Shown piece after piece: positions 53,252-63,086 of a stretch of 64,000 nucleotides of DNA. Each line of letters opens with the position of its first letter. The stretch's first letter is position 1. Made by a program: the position numbers and the translations under genes. The DNA is taken from contig NZ_CP106881.1 in NCBI RefSeq assembly GCF_023634805.2, forward strand, positions 682,001 to 746,000, written 5' to 3'. The DNA is from Comamonas endophytica. GTDB lineage: Bacteria > Pseudomonadota > Gammaproteobacteria > Burkholderiales > Burkholderiaceae_C. Below the pieces are notes generated by a model. That model saw only the letters and a list, made by a program, of their open reading frames with translations. It did not search any database and was not told the DNA's origin.

Positions 53252-54352
53252 TCAGGCGGCCTTGCGTTCCAGGGTGCGGGCGGCTTCGCGCTGCGCGACC
53301 TTCTCGCGGATCAGCGGAATCAGTTCGCGGCCGTATTCGATGGCGTCGAGCAGCGGATCGAAGCCCCGCAGCAGCAGCGTGGTGATGCCCAGGTCGTAGT
53401 ACTTGAGCAGCGCATCGGCCACCTGCTCGGGCGTGCCGACCAGCGAGGTCGAATTGCTGCGCCCGCCGGTTTCGCGCGCCACGGCTGTCCAAAGGCGTTC
53501 GTCAACCCGGTCGCCCCTGGCTGCATCGGCCAGCAGCCGGCGCGCGCCTTCGCTTTGCTGCGGGCCGGTGCCGCGTGCATGCGCAATCTGCACCTGCTTG
53601 GCACGCGTGGCCGCGAGGATCTGCTCTGCCTTTTCCCAGGCCTGCTCCTCGGTGGGCGCAATGATCGGGCGGAAGGAAATGCTGAATCCGATCTCGCGGC
53701 CATGGCTGGCGGCCTCGGCACGCACGCGGCGCACTAGCTCGCCGGCCTGCGCCAGCGACTCGCCCCACAGCGCGTAGACATCGGCCAGCCTGCCGGCGAC
53801 TTTCAGTGCCGGCTCCGAGGCGCCGCCAAAGAAGATCGGCAGATGGGGCTGCTGCAGCGGCTTGACTTCGGAGCTCACGCCCCTGGCGCGGTAGTGGCTG
53901 CCTTCGTGGTCGAAGGGCTGCGGCTCGGTCCATACGCGGCGCAGCAGCGCGATGTATTCCTCGGTGCGCGCATAGCGCTCGTCGTGCCCGAGGAAGTCGC
54001 CGTCGCGCTGCTGGTCGGCATCCGAGCCGCCGCTGATGAAGTGCACCGCGACGCGCCCGCCGGTGTAGTGGTCCAGCGTCGCGAACTGCCGCGCCGCAAA
54101 GGTCGGCGAGACAAAGCCCGGGCGGTGCGCGAGCAGGAACTTGATGCGCTGGGTATGGGCCGCGGCATAGCTCACGGTGAGCAGCGGATCGGGGCTGGTG
54201 GCGCTGGCCGGCACCAGGATGCGGTCGAAGCCCGCGTGCTCGTGGGCCTGGGCCAGCAGGCGCACGTAACCGGTATCGACGGCAGGCCCCCTGCGGGAAA
54301 TCGTCTCGGAAGCTTCCTGGGGGGCAATCAGGCCAATGATCTGTACGGACAT
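53252..54352 (-). CDS. LLM-class FMNH2-dependent alkanesulfonate monooxygenase-like protein (SsuD family)
   Basis: A 366-residue luciferase-like monooxygenase. Typical SsuD-family stretches are FDRILVPASATSPDPLLT, the LLAHRPGFVSPTFAARQ segment, VHFISGGSDADQQRDGDFL and HDERYARTEEY. SsuD uses FMNH2 and oxygen to release sulfite and an aldehyde from sulfonates. The start has GGAGAAC close upstream. It is downstream of an ABC importer and a cytochrome c gene and upstream of an SfnB-like gene. A flavin reductase that could supply FMNH2 is at 61122. Substrate not fixed. Confidence 0.88.
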   Translation of the reverse strand: MSVQIIGLIAPQEASETISRRGPAVDTGYVRLLAQAHEHAGFDRILVPASATSPDPLLTVSYAAAHTQRIKFLLAHRPGFVSPTFAARQFATLDHYTGGRVAVHFISGGSDADQQRDGDFLGHDERYARTEEYIALLRRVWTEPQPFDHEGSHYRARGVSSEVKPLQQPHLPIFFGGASEPALKVAGRLADVYALWGESLAQAGELVRRVRAEAASHGREIGFSISFRPIIAPTEEQAWEKAEQILAATRAKQVQIAHARGTGPQQSEGARRLLADAARGDRVDERLWTAVARETGGRSNSTSLVGTPEQVADALLKYYDLGITTLLLRGFDPLLDAIEYGRELIPLIREKVAQREAARTLERKAA

Positions 54353-54455
54353 CGCGTTCTCCTGGAGGGCTGCAAAACCCCATGATCGGCAGCTGGGGGA
54401 TGGCTGCCAACGAAGGAAAACGCGTTTGCTTGTGCGATCTTCGTGGGATGCAGGT

Positions 54456-55622
54456 TCAGTGGGGATAGCCGGCGCGGACCAGGCGCATGCGGTCGGCATC
54501 CATTCGGCGCAACAGGCCTTCCACGCCAGGTGCGGGTGCTTCGGCCGCTGGCGCGGCCTCGGTGCGGCAGATCAGATCGCCCGCAGACCATCCCGCCTGC
54601 CCCGGCACCGAACGCGCGCGCAGCCAGCCGTCCTTGTCCACGAACAGGCTGTGGCCCGGGGCCTCTTCGGGCGTGACGCCCAGCAGCAGCGCAATGGCCG
54701 GCAGCAGCGCCCGCTCCTGGGCGAGGCATTCGGGCGCGGCATCTTCTGGAACGGCCCCCAGCACCACCGTGACCCAGCGCGGGTCTTCCTGCGGCAAGGC
54801 CTGGACGCCTGCCGCCGGCAGCACCAGCTGCAGCCGCTGCCCACGCAAGCTCTCGCTGCTGCGCTGCCCGCCATGGCGGCAATCCAGTGTGCTTGCGGGC
54901 AGCCGTACCGGACGCTCCCAGGCGCCCATGTCGCGCAGCATCCGCCCCGCGGCGCGGGCCTGCAGGAAGTCCAGCACCGACCAGATCTCCTGGTCGGAAA
55001 GCGCGGGCGTTCCGGGCATGGTTTCGGCGCCCGAGCGCGCATCGCGCAGGCCATGGCGGATGCGCCAGAACAGCTCGCCTTCGAGCCGTTTCCAAAGCAG
55101 CCCGCCGGCAAGATCGGGCGGCCACTGCGCCAACTGGCTGGCCAGCGGGCCTTCGCCGCGCGCATCCGCGCCGTGGCACTGCGCGCAGTGCTGCGCAAAC
55201 ACGCCCTGCCCTTGAACGATGCTCTGGGCCGAGAATGCCGCGGGCGCGCGGTGCAGGCTGCTGGGCACGGCCGGGGCCCAGAGCAAGGCGCTAGCGGGCC
55301 AGGGAGCGAACACCAGCAAGGCCGCGGCCGCGGCCAGCACGCCATGGCGCCAGATCCGGCGGCGCCGCAGCACCGCCAGAATCAGCGCGGCCGACAGCAG
55401 CGCAATGGCACCCGCCACGCAGGCCAGCGTGACGACGACGCGGCGCGCATGCCCGGGCTCGAGCAGCAGCCGCTCGGCCGCCAGGCGCCGTGCAAAGGGC
55501 CAGGCCGGCTGCTGCGCCACTTCCCCCGAAAGGCCCAGCGCATGCCAGGCATCGCGCAGCAAGAGCTGCGCGGCGTACAGCGCTTCGAGCACGCCGTTCA
55601 GGAACTCGCTGCTCACAAGCAT
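54456..55622 (-). CDS. Membrane-anchored cytochrome c protein in the ABC importer operon
   Basis: A 388-residue protein. One clear membrane helix (about residues 62-85, VTLACVAGAIALLSAALILAVL) and a second hydrophobic stretch (about 92-115) precede a monohaem cytochrome c domain with CAQCH and the likely axial Met in AETMPGTPALSDQE. A further about 140 residues with Cys (TLDCRHGG, APECLAQER, DLICRTEAA) follow and resemble no family I can name. The haem domain should face the periplasm. Its start is 3 bp after the ABC ATPase stop. A cytochrome in such an operon is unusual; it may take electrons from oxidation of released sulfite or another product. Confidence 0.75.
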   Translation of the reverse strand: MLVSSEFLNGVLEALYAAQLLLRDAWHALGLSGEVAQQPAWPFARRLAAERLLLEPGHARRVVVTLACVAGAIALLSAALILAVLRRRRIWRHGVLAAAAALLVFAPWPASALLWAPAVPSSLHRAPAAFSAQSIVQGQGVFAQHCAQCHGADARGEGPLASQLAQWPPDLAGGLLWKRLEGELFWRIRHGLRDARSGAETMPGTPALSDQEIWSVLDFLQARAAGRMLRDMGAWERPVRLPASTLDCRHGGQRSSESLRGQRLQLVLPAAGVQALPQEDPRWVTVVLGAVPEDAAPECLAQERALLPAIALLLGVTPEEAPGHSLFVDKDGWLRARSVPGQAGWSAGDLICRTEAAPAAEAPAPGVEGLLRRMDADRMRLVRAGYPH

Positions 55623-55625
55623 GGA

Positions 55626-56446
<821 letters not shown>

Positions 56447-56453
<7 letters not shown>

Positions 56454-57541
56454 TTCAAGGTCCCCTTCTGCCAGGACAGCACGCGGTCCCGGAACGCAAA
56501 CAGCAGGCTGATCACGCCCGAGAACAGAAGCGCCATCAGGATCAGCGCCGCGTACATGTTGGGATACGCGGCCCAGCCCTGCGCCCAGGTCAGATACCAG
56601 CCCAGGCCCGATTTCACGCCCAGCATCTCCGCGACGACCAGCGTCGAGAATGCCGCGCCCAACCCCATGAACAGGCCCACGAACACCTGCGGCAGCGCCG
56701 CGGGAATCGCCACGCGCAGCACCAGGAACCACTGCGAGGCGCCGAGCGTGCGCGCCACGTCATAGAAGTTCTTGTGCACGCCGGCCACGCCCGACCAGGT
56801 CAGGATGGCCACCGGAAAAGCCATGCCCAGCGCGATCAGGAACACCGCCGTGGACCAGCTCGAGGGAAAGAAATAAAAGCTCACCGGCAGCAGCGCCGTG
56901 GTCGGCACCGGCCCAAGAACGCGCAGCACCGGGTGGATCCAGTAGCTGGCGGTGCGCGACCAGCCGATCAGCACGCCGGTGACGAAACCCGCCAGCGCGC
57001 CGATGCCGATGCCGATGGCCAGCAGGCGCAGCGAATTCAGCGCGCTCTCGGCCAGGCGTTCGGTGTCGGTGGCATACACCTCGACCAGCGCCTGCGGCGG
57101 CGCAAAGAAAGGCGTGGGCAGCCGGCCCAGCTTGGCCGTCAGTACTTCCCAGGACGCCAGGCCCAGCGCCAGCGCCACCAGCCAGGGGCCCGCGGGCCGC
57201 AAGCGCTCGCGCAGCCGGGCGATGGGCCGCAGGCTTCGGGGCACAAACACCAGCGCCCACAGCAGCGCCGACACCACCGCCGCGCCCGCGGCAAACTCCG
57301 TCGTGTAGGCCCATTCGGTGAAGCCCGCGGGCAGGTTGGGCCACAGGTGGGTCAGCAGCGCCAGCAGCGCCCAGGCCAGCGCGGCCAGCGCGCCTTGCCA
57401 CCAAAGAGGGGTGCGTGGCGTAGAGTTCACAATGGCTTGCACGGCGGGAGCCAGGGGCGCCAGCTCCACTTCAAGGCGGCCTTCGTCCGGCCGCCGGCGC
57501 TCGGGATGGCCCGGCAGTATATGTTCGGCAAGGGTGCTCAT
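56447..57541 (-). CDS. ABC transporter permease (sulfonate/nitrate/taurine type)
   Basis: A 364-residue permease. The C-terminal about 250 residues hold the BPD_transp_1 domain with the EAA-like loop FYDVARTLGASQWFLVLRVAIPAALP that contacts the ATPase. The N-terminal about 110 residues contain two or three additional hydrophobic segments absent from the minimal SsuC, so it is longer than usual. It lies between the binding protein (18 bp) and the ATPase genes. Confidence 0.9.
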
Positions 57542-57559
57542 GGCATGGCTCCAGTGGAA

Positions 57560-58588
57560 TCAGGACAGCACGTCCGCATGGACATGGGCCGCAAAGCGCG
57601 CGGGATCGGTACTCGGCTTGAGTACCTTCACCCGCTTGAAGTCGCGCGCATAGAACTCGATCTCGTCGCGCAACGGCTTGCCCACCGGGTGGCTGCGGTG
57701 CGTGAGCGTGCCCAGCACGGCGCGCAGCTCGCTTTCCGGCACCCTGGAGTACGGGCTGAAGATGCGCGCCGTCTCGGCCGGGTTGTCGGAGATGAAATCC
57801 GAGGCCTCGACGATGGCGCGCGTCAGCGCCGCCGCGGCCGGCCGGTCATTGCGCACCAGCGCCCCGCTCACGCCCAGCACGCAGCAGGTCTTGGCTGCGT
57901 ACTCGCCCGAAAGATTGCTGGCCAGATCGACCAGGCCCTTGGTGCGCCGCTGCACCAGCAGCAGGTTCGGGTCGCCATCGGCAATGGCATGCGCCTCGCC
58001 CTTCTCCACGGCGAGGCCCAGCATGTCGCCGGGAAACTGGCGCCAGCTGACGTCGCGTTCGGGGTCGAGCCCGGCCTTTGCCAGCAGCACCGAGAAGAAG
58101 TTCTTGCCCGGCGAATTCAGATCGGACACTGCAATGGTCTTGCCCTTGAGGTCCTTGAGCTGCCTGATGCCGGCGGGCGAGTAGCCCACCAGGCGCGAGC
58201 AGCCGCCATGGGAGCTGCCGACGAGCTTGACGTCGAAGCCCGACTCCAGCGGCTTGATCCACCGGTGGATCATGCCTAGCCCGGCATCGGCCTTGGAGGT
58301 GGCGATGATCTCCAGCAGCTGGTCGGTCGCGCCCGCGAAGTTGACCAGTTCCACCTTGAGCCCATGCTTCTCGAAGATGCCGCGCTCGACGGCCACGGGC
58401 GCGGCCGACAGGCAGATGGCGTTGGCGTTCCACGCCAGCTTGATCGGGCGCAGCGGCCCGGCGGCTGCCGCGCGCTGCGCCGCCACGCCCGCCGCGCCGG
58501 CCAGGGTGGCGGCGCCGGCCGCGCGCAGCAGATGCCGGCGCGACCATGTCCTACCTTGCGATCCATCCCGGTTCTGTACGCTGTCCAT
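57560..58588 (-). CDS. ABC transporter substrate-binding protein (SsuA/TauA-like) with Tat signal
   Basis: A 342-residue binding protein. The signal has a twin-arginine motif (SRRHLLRAAGAATLAGAAG), so it is probably exported folded via Tat. The mature part is an NMT1/SsuA-type fold (AWNANAICLSAAPVAVERGIFEKHG, LKDLKGKTIAVSDLNSPG). It is the first gene of the minus-strand organosulfur operon; AAAGGAC precedes the ATG. A 135-bp divergent region to the thiol dioxygenase gene likely carries both promoters. The ligand is probably a sulfonate or other organosulfur compound, inferred from the neighbours. Confidence 0.9.
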   Translation of the reverse strand: MDSVQNRDGSQGRTWSRRHLLRAAGAATLAGAAGVAAQRAAAAGPLRPIKLAWNANAICLSAAPVAVERGIFEKHGLKVELVNFAGATDQLLEIIATSKADAGLGMIHRWIKPLESGFDVKLVGSSHGGCSRLVGYSPAGIRQLKDLKGKTIAVSDLNSPGKNFFSVLLAKAGLDPERDVSWRQFPGDMLGLAVEKGEAHAIADGDPNLLLVQRRTKGLVDLASNLSGEYAAKTCCVLGVSGALVRNDRPAAAALTRAIVEASDFISDNPAETARIFSPYSRVPESELRAVLGTLTHRSHPVGKPLRDEIEFYARDFKRVKVLKPSTDPARFAAHVHADVLS

Positions 58589-58723
58589 GCTGTCCTTTCG
58601 TGGCGGTTGAAGCTGAGCCTCGATTGAAGTCAATGGCGGGCGCCAGGGGAACGAACAAAAACGGCCATCCATATGCGGAAATCAGCGTTTACGCGAACCC
58701 CGCTCCCACGCTGTAATCCACAC

Positions 58724-59329
58724 ATGTCCACTGAAACCACCACGCCCGCGCCGCGCCTGCAGCGCTTCGTTCAGCAGCTCACCCAGGTGGTGGAGCGCAG
58801 CGCCGATGAAGCAGCGCTGCTGGCCGATGCCCGGCCGCTGCTGCAGTCGCTGGTCGCCCATGACGACTGGCTGCCCGACGCCTTGGCCCAGCCCCACCCC
58901 CTGCACTACCAGCAGTTCCTGCTGCATGCCGACCCGGCCGGGCGCTTTTCCGTGGTCAGCTTCGTCTGGGGCCCGGGCCAGGGCACGCCGATCCACGACC
59001 ACACCGTCTGGGGCCTGATCGGCATGCTGCGCGGCGCCGAGGAAGGCCAGCATTTCGCGCGCGACGCCCGCGGCCGCTGGCAGCCCGAGGGCCCGGCGCG
59101 GCGCCTGCTGCCGGGCGAGGTCGAAGCCGTGTCGCCCACCATTGGCGACGTGCACCGCGTGCGCAACGCCCTGCCTGACCAGGTCTCGATCAGCATCCAT
59201 GTCTACGGCGCCGACATCGGCAAGGTGCAGCGCCATGTGTTCACCGAGGACGGTGCCGCCAAGCCCTTCGTGTCCGGCTATGCGAATGCCGCCCGCCAAG
59301 AATCCTCCACCCTTGAAAAGGCCCCATGA
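58724..59329 (+). CDS. Cysteine dioxygenase-family thiol dioxygenase (possibly 3-mercaptopropionate dioxygenase)
   Basis: A 201-residue cupin of the type I cysteine dioxygenase family. The iron ligands are the two His in TPIHDHTVWGLIG and the His in GDVHRVRN. It converts a thiol (cysteine or 3-mercaptopropionate) to the sulfinate with oxygen. The ATG at 58724 is chosen by family length. The rhodanese gene starts within its stop codon (ATGA), so the two are coupled. It is divergent from the sulfonate importer operon. Confidence 0.86.
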   Translation: MSTETTTPAPRLQRFVQQLTQVVERSADEAALLADARPLLQSLVAHDDWLPDALAQPHPLHYQQFLLHADPAGRFSVVSFVWGPGQGTPIHDHTVWGLIGMLRGAEEGQHFARDARGRWQPEGPARRLLPGEVEAVSPTIGDVHRVRNALPDQVSISIHVYGADIGKVQRHVFTEDGAAKPFVSGYANAARQESSTLEKAP

Positions 59330-60927
59330 GCAATTCCACACCCCAACTGACCCCCGAAGACATCCGCCAGGCCCTGATGGCGGGCGAGGAGATCGCGCTG
59401 CTGGACGTGCGCGAGGAGGCGCCCTTTGCCGAGGGCCATCCGCTGTGGGCTGCCAACCTGCCCGCAGGGCGCATCGAGATCGATGCCTGGCAGCGCCTGC
59501 CGCGGCGCGATACGCGCATCGCGGTGTATGACAACGGCGAAGGCCTGGCCGAGGTGGCCGCGCAGCGGCTGCAGGCGCTGGGCTACACGCAGGTGCACGT
59601 GCTCGCGGGCGGCCTTGCCGGCTGGGAGAACGCGGGCTATGAACTGTTCATCGACGTGAACGTGCCGAGCAAGGCCTTTGGCGAATGGCTCGAGGCGGAA
59701 CGCCACACGCCATCGCTGGCGGCCGAGGAAGTCAAGGAACTGCTCGACAGGAAAGCCGATGTCGTGGTGCTCGATGCACGCCGCTTCGATGAATACCAGA
59801 CGATGAGCATTCCCGGCGGCGTGAGCGTGCCCGGCGCCGAGCTGGTGCTGCGCGCCGCCACGCTCGCGCCCGACCCGTCCACGCATATCGTCGTCAACTG
59901 CGCGGGCCGCACGCGCAGCCTGATCGGCGCGCAGTCGCTGGTCAACGCCGGGCTGCCCAACCGCATCACCGCGCTGCGCAACGGCACCATCGGCTGGCTG
60001 CTGGCCGGCCAGCAGCTCGAGCATGGCGCCGACCGCCGCGCGCCCGAGGTCCAGGAAGAACAGCGCGCCCAGGCGGCAGAGCGCGCCCGCGCCGTCGCCG
60101 ACCGCGCCGGCGTGCGCCGCGCGAGCCGCGACCAGCTGCAGCAATTCACCGACGAGCTCACCCGCACCACCTATTTCTTCGACGTGCGCAGCGCCGAGGA
60201 ATTCGCGGCCGGGCATCTCGCGGGCTTTCGCAACTACCCCGGCGGCCAGCTGGTGCAGGAAACCGACCACGCAGCGCCGGTGCGCGGCGCGCGCATCGTG
60301 CTGGCGGACGACGACGGCGTGCGCGCCAGCATGACCGCCTCGTGGCTGGCGCAGATGGGCTGGGAGGCGTGGGTGCTCGATGGCGTCGGCGCGGACGACT
60401 GGAACGAAACCGGCCAGCCCGCCAGCGTCCACCCCGAACCCGCGGGCGCGGTGCAGGACATCACGGCGCAGACGCTGGCGGGTTGGCTCGAAGGCGGCGA
60501 CGGCAAGCCCGCCACCGCCTTGCTGGACTTCACCGGCAGCGCCAACTACGTGAAGCGCCACATCCCTGGAGCCTGGTTCGCGCTGCGCTCGCAGCTGGCG
60601 CAGGCCGTGGAGAACATCCCCAAGGCCGAGCGCTATGTCGTGACCTGCGGCACCAGCCTGCTGGCGCGCTTCGCGGCAAAGGAGCTGGCCGATATCACCG
60701 GCGCCCCGGTCTATGCGCTGGCCGGCGGCACCCAGGCCTGGATTGCCGAAGGCCTGCCGCTGGAAGAAGGCGAGACCCGCCTCGCATCGCCGCGCATCGA
60801 CCGCTACCGCCGCCCCTATGAAGGCACCGAGGCGCCGCACAGCGCGATGCAGGCGTATCTGGATTGGGAGTTCGGGCTGGTGGATCAGCTGAAGCGGGAT
60901 GGGACGCATCATTTCCAGACGGTTTGA
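59326..60927 (+). CDS. Four-domain rhodanese-like sulfurtransferase
   Basis: A 533-residue protein made of four rhodanese domains (about residues 5-115, 125-250, 265-375 and 385-490). The active-site loops read VYDNGEGLAE (no Cys), VNCAGRTRS (Cys present), LADDDGVRAS (no Cys) and VTCGTSLLAR (Cys present). Thus domains 2 and 4 look catalytic and 1 and 3 inactive. Rhodaneses move sulfane sulfur between thiols or to sulfite or cyanide. Coupled translation with a thiol dioxygenase suggests a role in processing sulfur from thiol oxidation. No signal peptide, so cytoplasmic. Confidence 0.88.
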   Translation: MSNSTPQLTPEDIRQALMAGEEIALLDVREEAPFAEGHPLWAANLPAGRIEIDAWQRLPRRDTRIAVYDNGEGLAEVAAQRLQALGYTQVHVLAGGLAGWENAGYELFIDVNVPSKAFGEWLEAERHTPSLAAEEVKELLDRKADVVVLDARRFDEYQTMSIPGGVSVPGAELVLRAATLAPDPSTHIVVNCAGRTRSLIGAQSLVNAGLPNRITALRNGTIGWLLAGQQLEHGADRRAPEVQEEQRAQAAERARAVADRAGVRRASRDQLQQFTDELTRTTYFFDVRSAEEFAAGHLAGFRNYPGGQLVQETDHAAPVRGARIVLADDDGVRASMTASWLAQMGWEAWVLDGVGADDWNETGQPASVHPEPAGAVQDITAQTLAGWLEGGDGKPATALLDFTGSANYVKRHIPGAWFALRSQLAQAVENIPKAERYVVTCGTSLLARFAAKELADITGAPVYALAGGTQAWIAEGLPLEEGETRLASPRIDRYRRPYEGTEAPHSAMQAYLDWEFGLVDQLKRDGTHHFQTV

Positions 60928-60946
60928 TGCATCTTTGACCGGGAAA

Positions 60947-60978
60947 CGCAGTGCCGGCGAGGACACTGCGCTTTTCTT
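60947..60978 (+). terminator. Rho-independent terminator of the dioxygenase-rhodanese unit
   Basis: A 7-bp stem CGCAGTG/CACTGCG with a 10-nt loop is followed by CTTTTCTT, 19 bp after the rhodanese stop. Confidence 0.65.
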
Positions 60979-60998
60979 CGTGAGGACAGGCCGTCTAC

Positions 60999-61071
60999 CC
61001 TTCGACAAGCTCAGGGCGAACGGCAAAAACCTCCGTTCGTCCTGAGCTTGCCTGGGCGGCCCCGCCGAAGG
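60999..61071. repeat. REP-like inverted repeat element
   Basis: The left arm (60999-61023) contains CTTCGACAAGCTCAGG and CGAACGG. The right arm (61033-61071) contains CCGTTCG, then CCTGAGCTTG, a 14-bp interruption, then CCGAAGG. Together they make a long imperfect palindrome of a type repeated many times in many proteobacterial genomes. Here it separates the convergent rhodanese and flavin reductase genes. Confidence 0.6.
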
Positions 61072-61121
61072 ATGGACGTCCTGCCCTCAAGATCCACCCA
61101 CACGCCACCCTCCGGCGTCCC

Positions 61122-61745
61122 TCAAAGCTTGGCGATCGACACCTCGGCAGACTCCACCCCCAGATCGTTCGCCGGCCGCCTGGCGCTCACCGCCTGCCCC
61201 GTCACCACGGGAGTTCCCACCCGCAACACCTCCCCCGCCAGCACCCGAACCGCTTCATCGACGCGCAGCGCCAGCTCCGGCGCCAGGGTGCTCGCGCCCT
61301 CGGGCAGCACGCAGACCTGCGCGTCGGTGGCGTAGATGCCCGCGAGCACCTGCCTGGCGCCCAGCGCCTGCAGCACCGGGCGCAGTGCGTAATCCAGCGC
61401 CAGCATGTGGTGCGGGCTGCCGCCGGTGGCCAGCGGCAGCACCGTCTTGCCCTTGAGGCCGGTCTGCGGCAGCAGGTCGAGAAACAGCTTGAGCACGCCG
61501 CTGTAGGCCGCCTTGTAGATCGGCGTGGCAACGATGACCACCTGGGCCTCGGCCACCTGGCGTGCGGCGCGCGCGATCGAGGGGTCGGCGAAATCGGCCT
61601 GCAGCATCGCCCGCGCGTTCAGCTCGCGGATCTGCAACCGTCGCACGTCGGCATGGTGCCTGGCCAGGCGCTGGCCCACGCATTCCAGCAGGGCCGCGGA
61701 GCGGGAGGTCGGCGAGGGGCTGCCGGCAATCAACAAGACGGACAT
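61122..61745 (-). CDS. ssuE: NADPH-dependent FMN reductase (SsuE-like)
   Basis: A 207-residue flavodoxin-fold reductase. LLIAGSPSPTSRSAAL binds the FMN phosphate, and VATPIYKAAYSGVLKLFLDLLP is the SsuE signature, followed by LPLATGGSPHHM. SsuE reduces FMN for the two-component monooxygenase SsuD. The ATG at 61745 has AAAGGAAG upstream. It follows an LLM monooxygenase gene by 21 bp and can serve both that enzyme and the SsuD-like enzyme at 53252. Confidence 0.9.
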   Translation of the reverse strand: MSVLLIAGSPSPTSRSAALLECVGQRLARHHADVRRLQIRELNARAMLQADFADPSIARAARQVAEAQVVIVATPIYKAAYSGVLKLFLDLLPQTGLKGKTVLPLATGGSPHHMLALDYALRPVLQALGARQVLAGIYATDAQVCVLPEGASTLAPELALRVDEAVRVLAGEVLRVGTPVVTGQAVSARRPANDLGVESAEVSIAKL

Positions 61746-61766
61746 GGGCTTCCTTTGGTTCAAGAA

Positions 61767-63041
61767 TCAAACGGGATCGTGCAGACCCAGATGGGCGCGC
61801 AGCGTGCGGCCTTCGTACTCGCGGCGAAAGCGCCCGCGCTCCTGCAGGATCGGAACCACGCCGCGCGTGAATTCCTCGAAGCCGCCCGGAAACCAGGCCG
61901 GCATGATGTTGAAGCCATCGGCCGCTCCCGCATCGACCCAGTGCAGCATGTGCGCGGCCACGTCCTCGGCCGTGCCCGCCACCACCTGGTGGCCGCGGCT
62001 GCTGGCGATGTGGTGGTAGAGCTGGCGCAGCGTCAGCCGCTGATCGCGCGCGATCTTCAGCAGCAGCTTGCGCCGGCTGAAGCTCTTGTCGTCCTGTGGC
62101 AGGTCGGGCACGGGCGCATCCAGGTCGTGGCCCTCCAGGTCGAGATCGAGCTCCGCCGAGAGCATGTAGCGCGCCTTGCTCTGGTCGGTGAATTCCTGCA
62201 GCTGCGCGAGCTTTTCCCGCGCCTCGGCCGCGGTCCTGCCGATGATCGGCATCAGCCCCGGCATCACCTTGACCTTGGCCGGATCGCGCCCCGCGGCCGC
62301 GACCTGGCGCTTGAGCGCCTGGTAGAACTCCTGCGCCGCCTGCAGGTCCTGCTGCGCCGTGAAGATCACCTCGGCACAGCGCGCGCCGAGCTGCTGGCCC
62401 GCGCCAGAGGACCCCGCCTGGATCAGCACCGGCTCGCCCTGCGGGCTGCGCGTGACGTTGAGCGGCCCCTTGACCTGGAAGTACTTGCCCACATGCTCGA
62501 GCGCATGCATCTTGTCCGTGTCGATATAGATGCCGCGCGCCTTGTCGCGCACATAGGGGTCGGCCTCCCACGAGCGCCACAGGCCCTGCACCACCTGCAC
62601 GAATTCCTGCGCGATCGCATAGCGCTCGTCCGACTCGGGGTGCAGCGAGCGGCTGAAGTTGCCCGAGCCGTCTTGCACCGTGGTCACGATGTTCCAGGCC
62701 GCGCGCCCCTCGCTCAGCAGGTCGACCGAGGCCAGCGCGCGCGCCAGCGTGAAGGGGTCGCTGTAGGTGGTCGAGGCCGTGGCCGCCAGGCCTATATGGC
62801 GCGTCTGCACGGCCAGCATCGCCAGCACCACCAACGGATCGGGGCGCGTGACCATCGAGGGGTGCGAGTCGCGGCTCGTGACCAGCCGGTCGCCAAAGAA
62901 CACCATGTCGAACTTCGCGCTCTCGGCCTCCTGCGCCACGCGCGTGATCAAGTGGAAATTCTCGGTGCCCGACTCGGCGCCGGGAAAACGCCAGCCGCCC
63001 GCATGGTGGCCCGCGGCCAGCAGAAACAAACCCAGATGCAT
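61767..63041 (-). CDS. NtaA/SnaA/DszA-family FMN-dependent monooxygenase
   Basis: A 424-residue luciferase-like monooxygenase of the nitrilotriacetate/dibenzothiophene-sulfone type. Landmarks are the N-terminal HHAGGWRFPGAESGTEN, FDMVFFGDRL, TASTTYSDPFTLARALASVD, GRAAWNIVTT and RSPQGEPVLIQAGSSGAG. Members oxidise C-N or C-S bonds of organosulfur or aminopolycarboxylate compounds using FMNH2 from a reductase such as the SsuE-like protein coded next. It is preceded by a Bug protein gene (45 bp), suggesting a second uptake and cleavage unit. Confidence 0.9.
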   Translation of the reverse strand: MHLGLFLLAAGHHAGGWRFPGAESGTENFHLITRVAQEAESAKFDMVFFGDRLVTSRDSHPSMVTRPDPLVVLAMLAVQTRHIGLAATASTTYSDPFTLARALASVDLLSEGRAAWNIVTTVQDGSGNFSRSLHPESDERYAIAQEFVQVVQGLWRSWEADPYVRDKARGIYIDTDKMHALEHVGKYFQVKGPLNVTRSPQGEPVLIQAGSSGAGQQLGARCAEVIFTAQQDLQAAQEFYQALKRQVAAAGRDPAKVKVMPGLMPIIGRTAAEAREKLAQLQEFTDQSKARYMLSAELDLDLEGHDLDAPVPDLPQDDKSFSRRKLLLKIARDQRLTLRQLYHHIASSRGHQVVAGTAEDVAAHMLHWVDAGAADGFNIMPAWFPGGFEEFTRGVVPILQERGRFRREYEGRTLRAHLGLHDPV

Positions 63042-63086
63042 GAACTTCTACCTGTGAAACTTTCCAAAGCGCGAAGCGCGGGGTGC

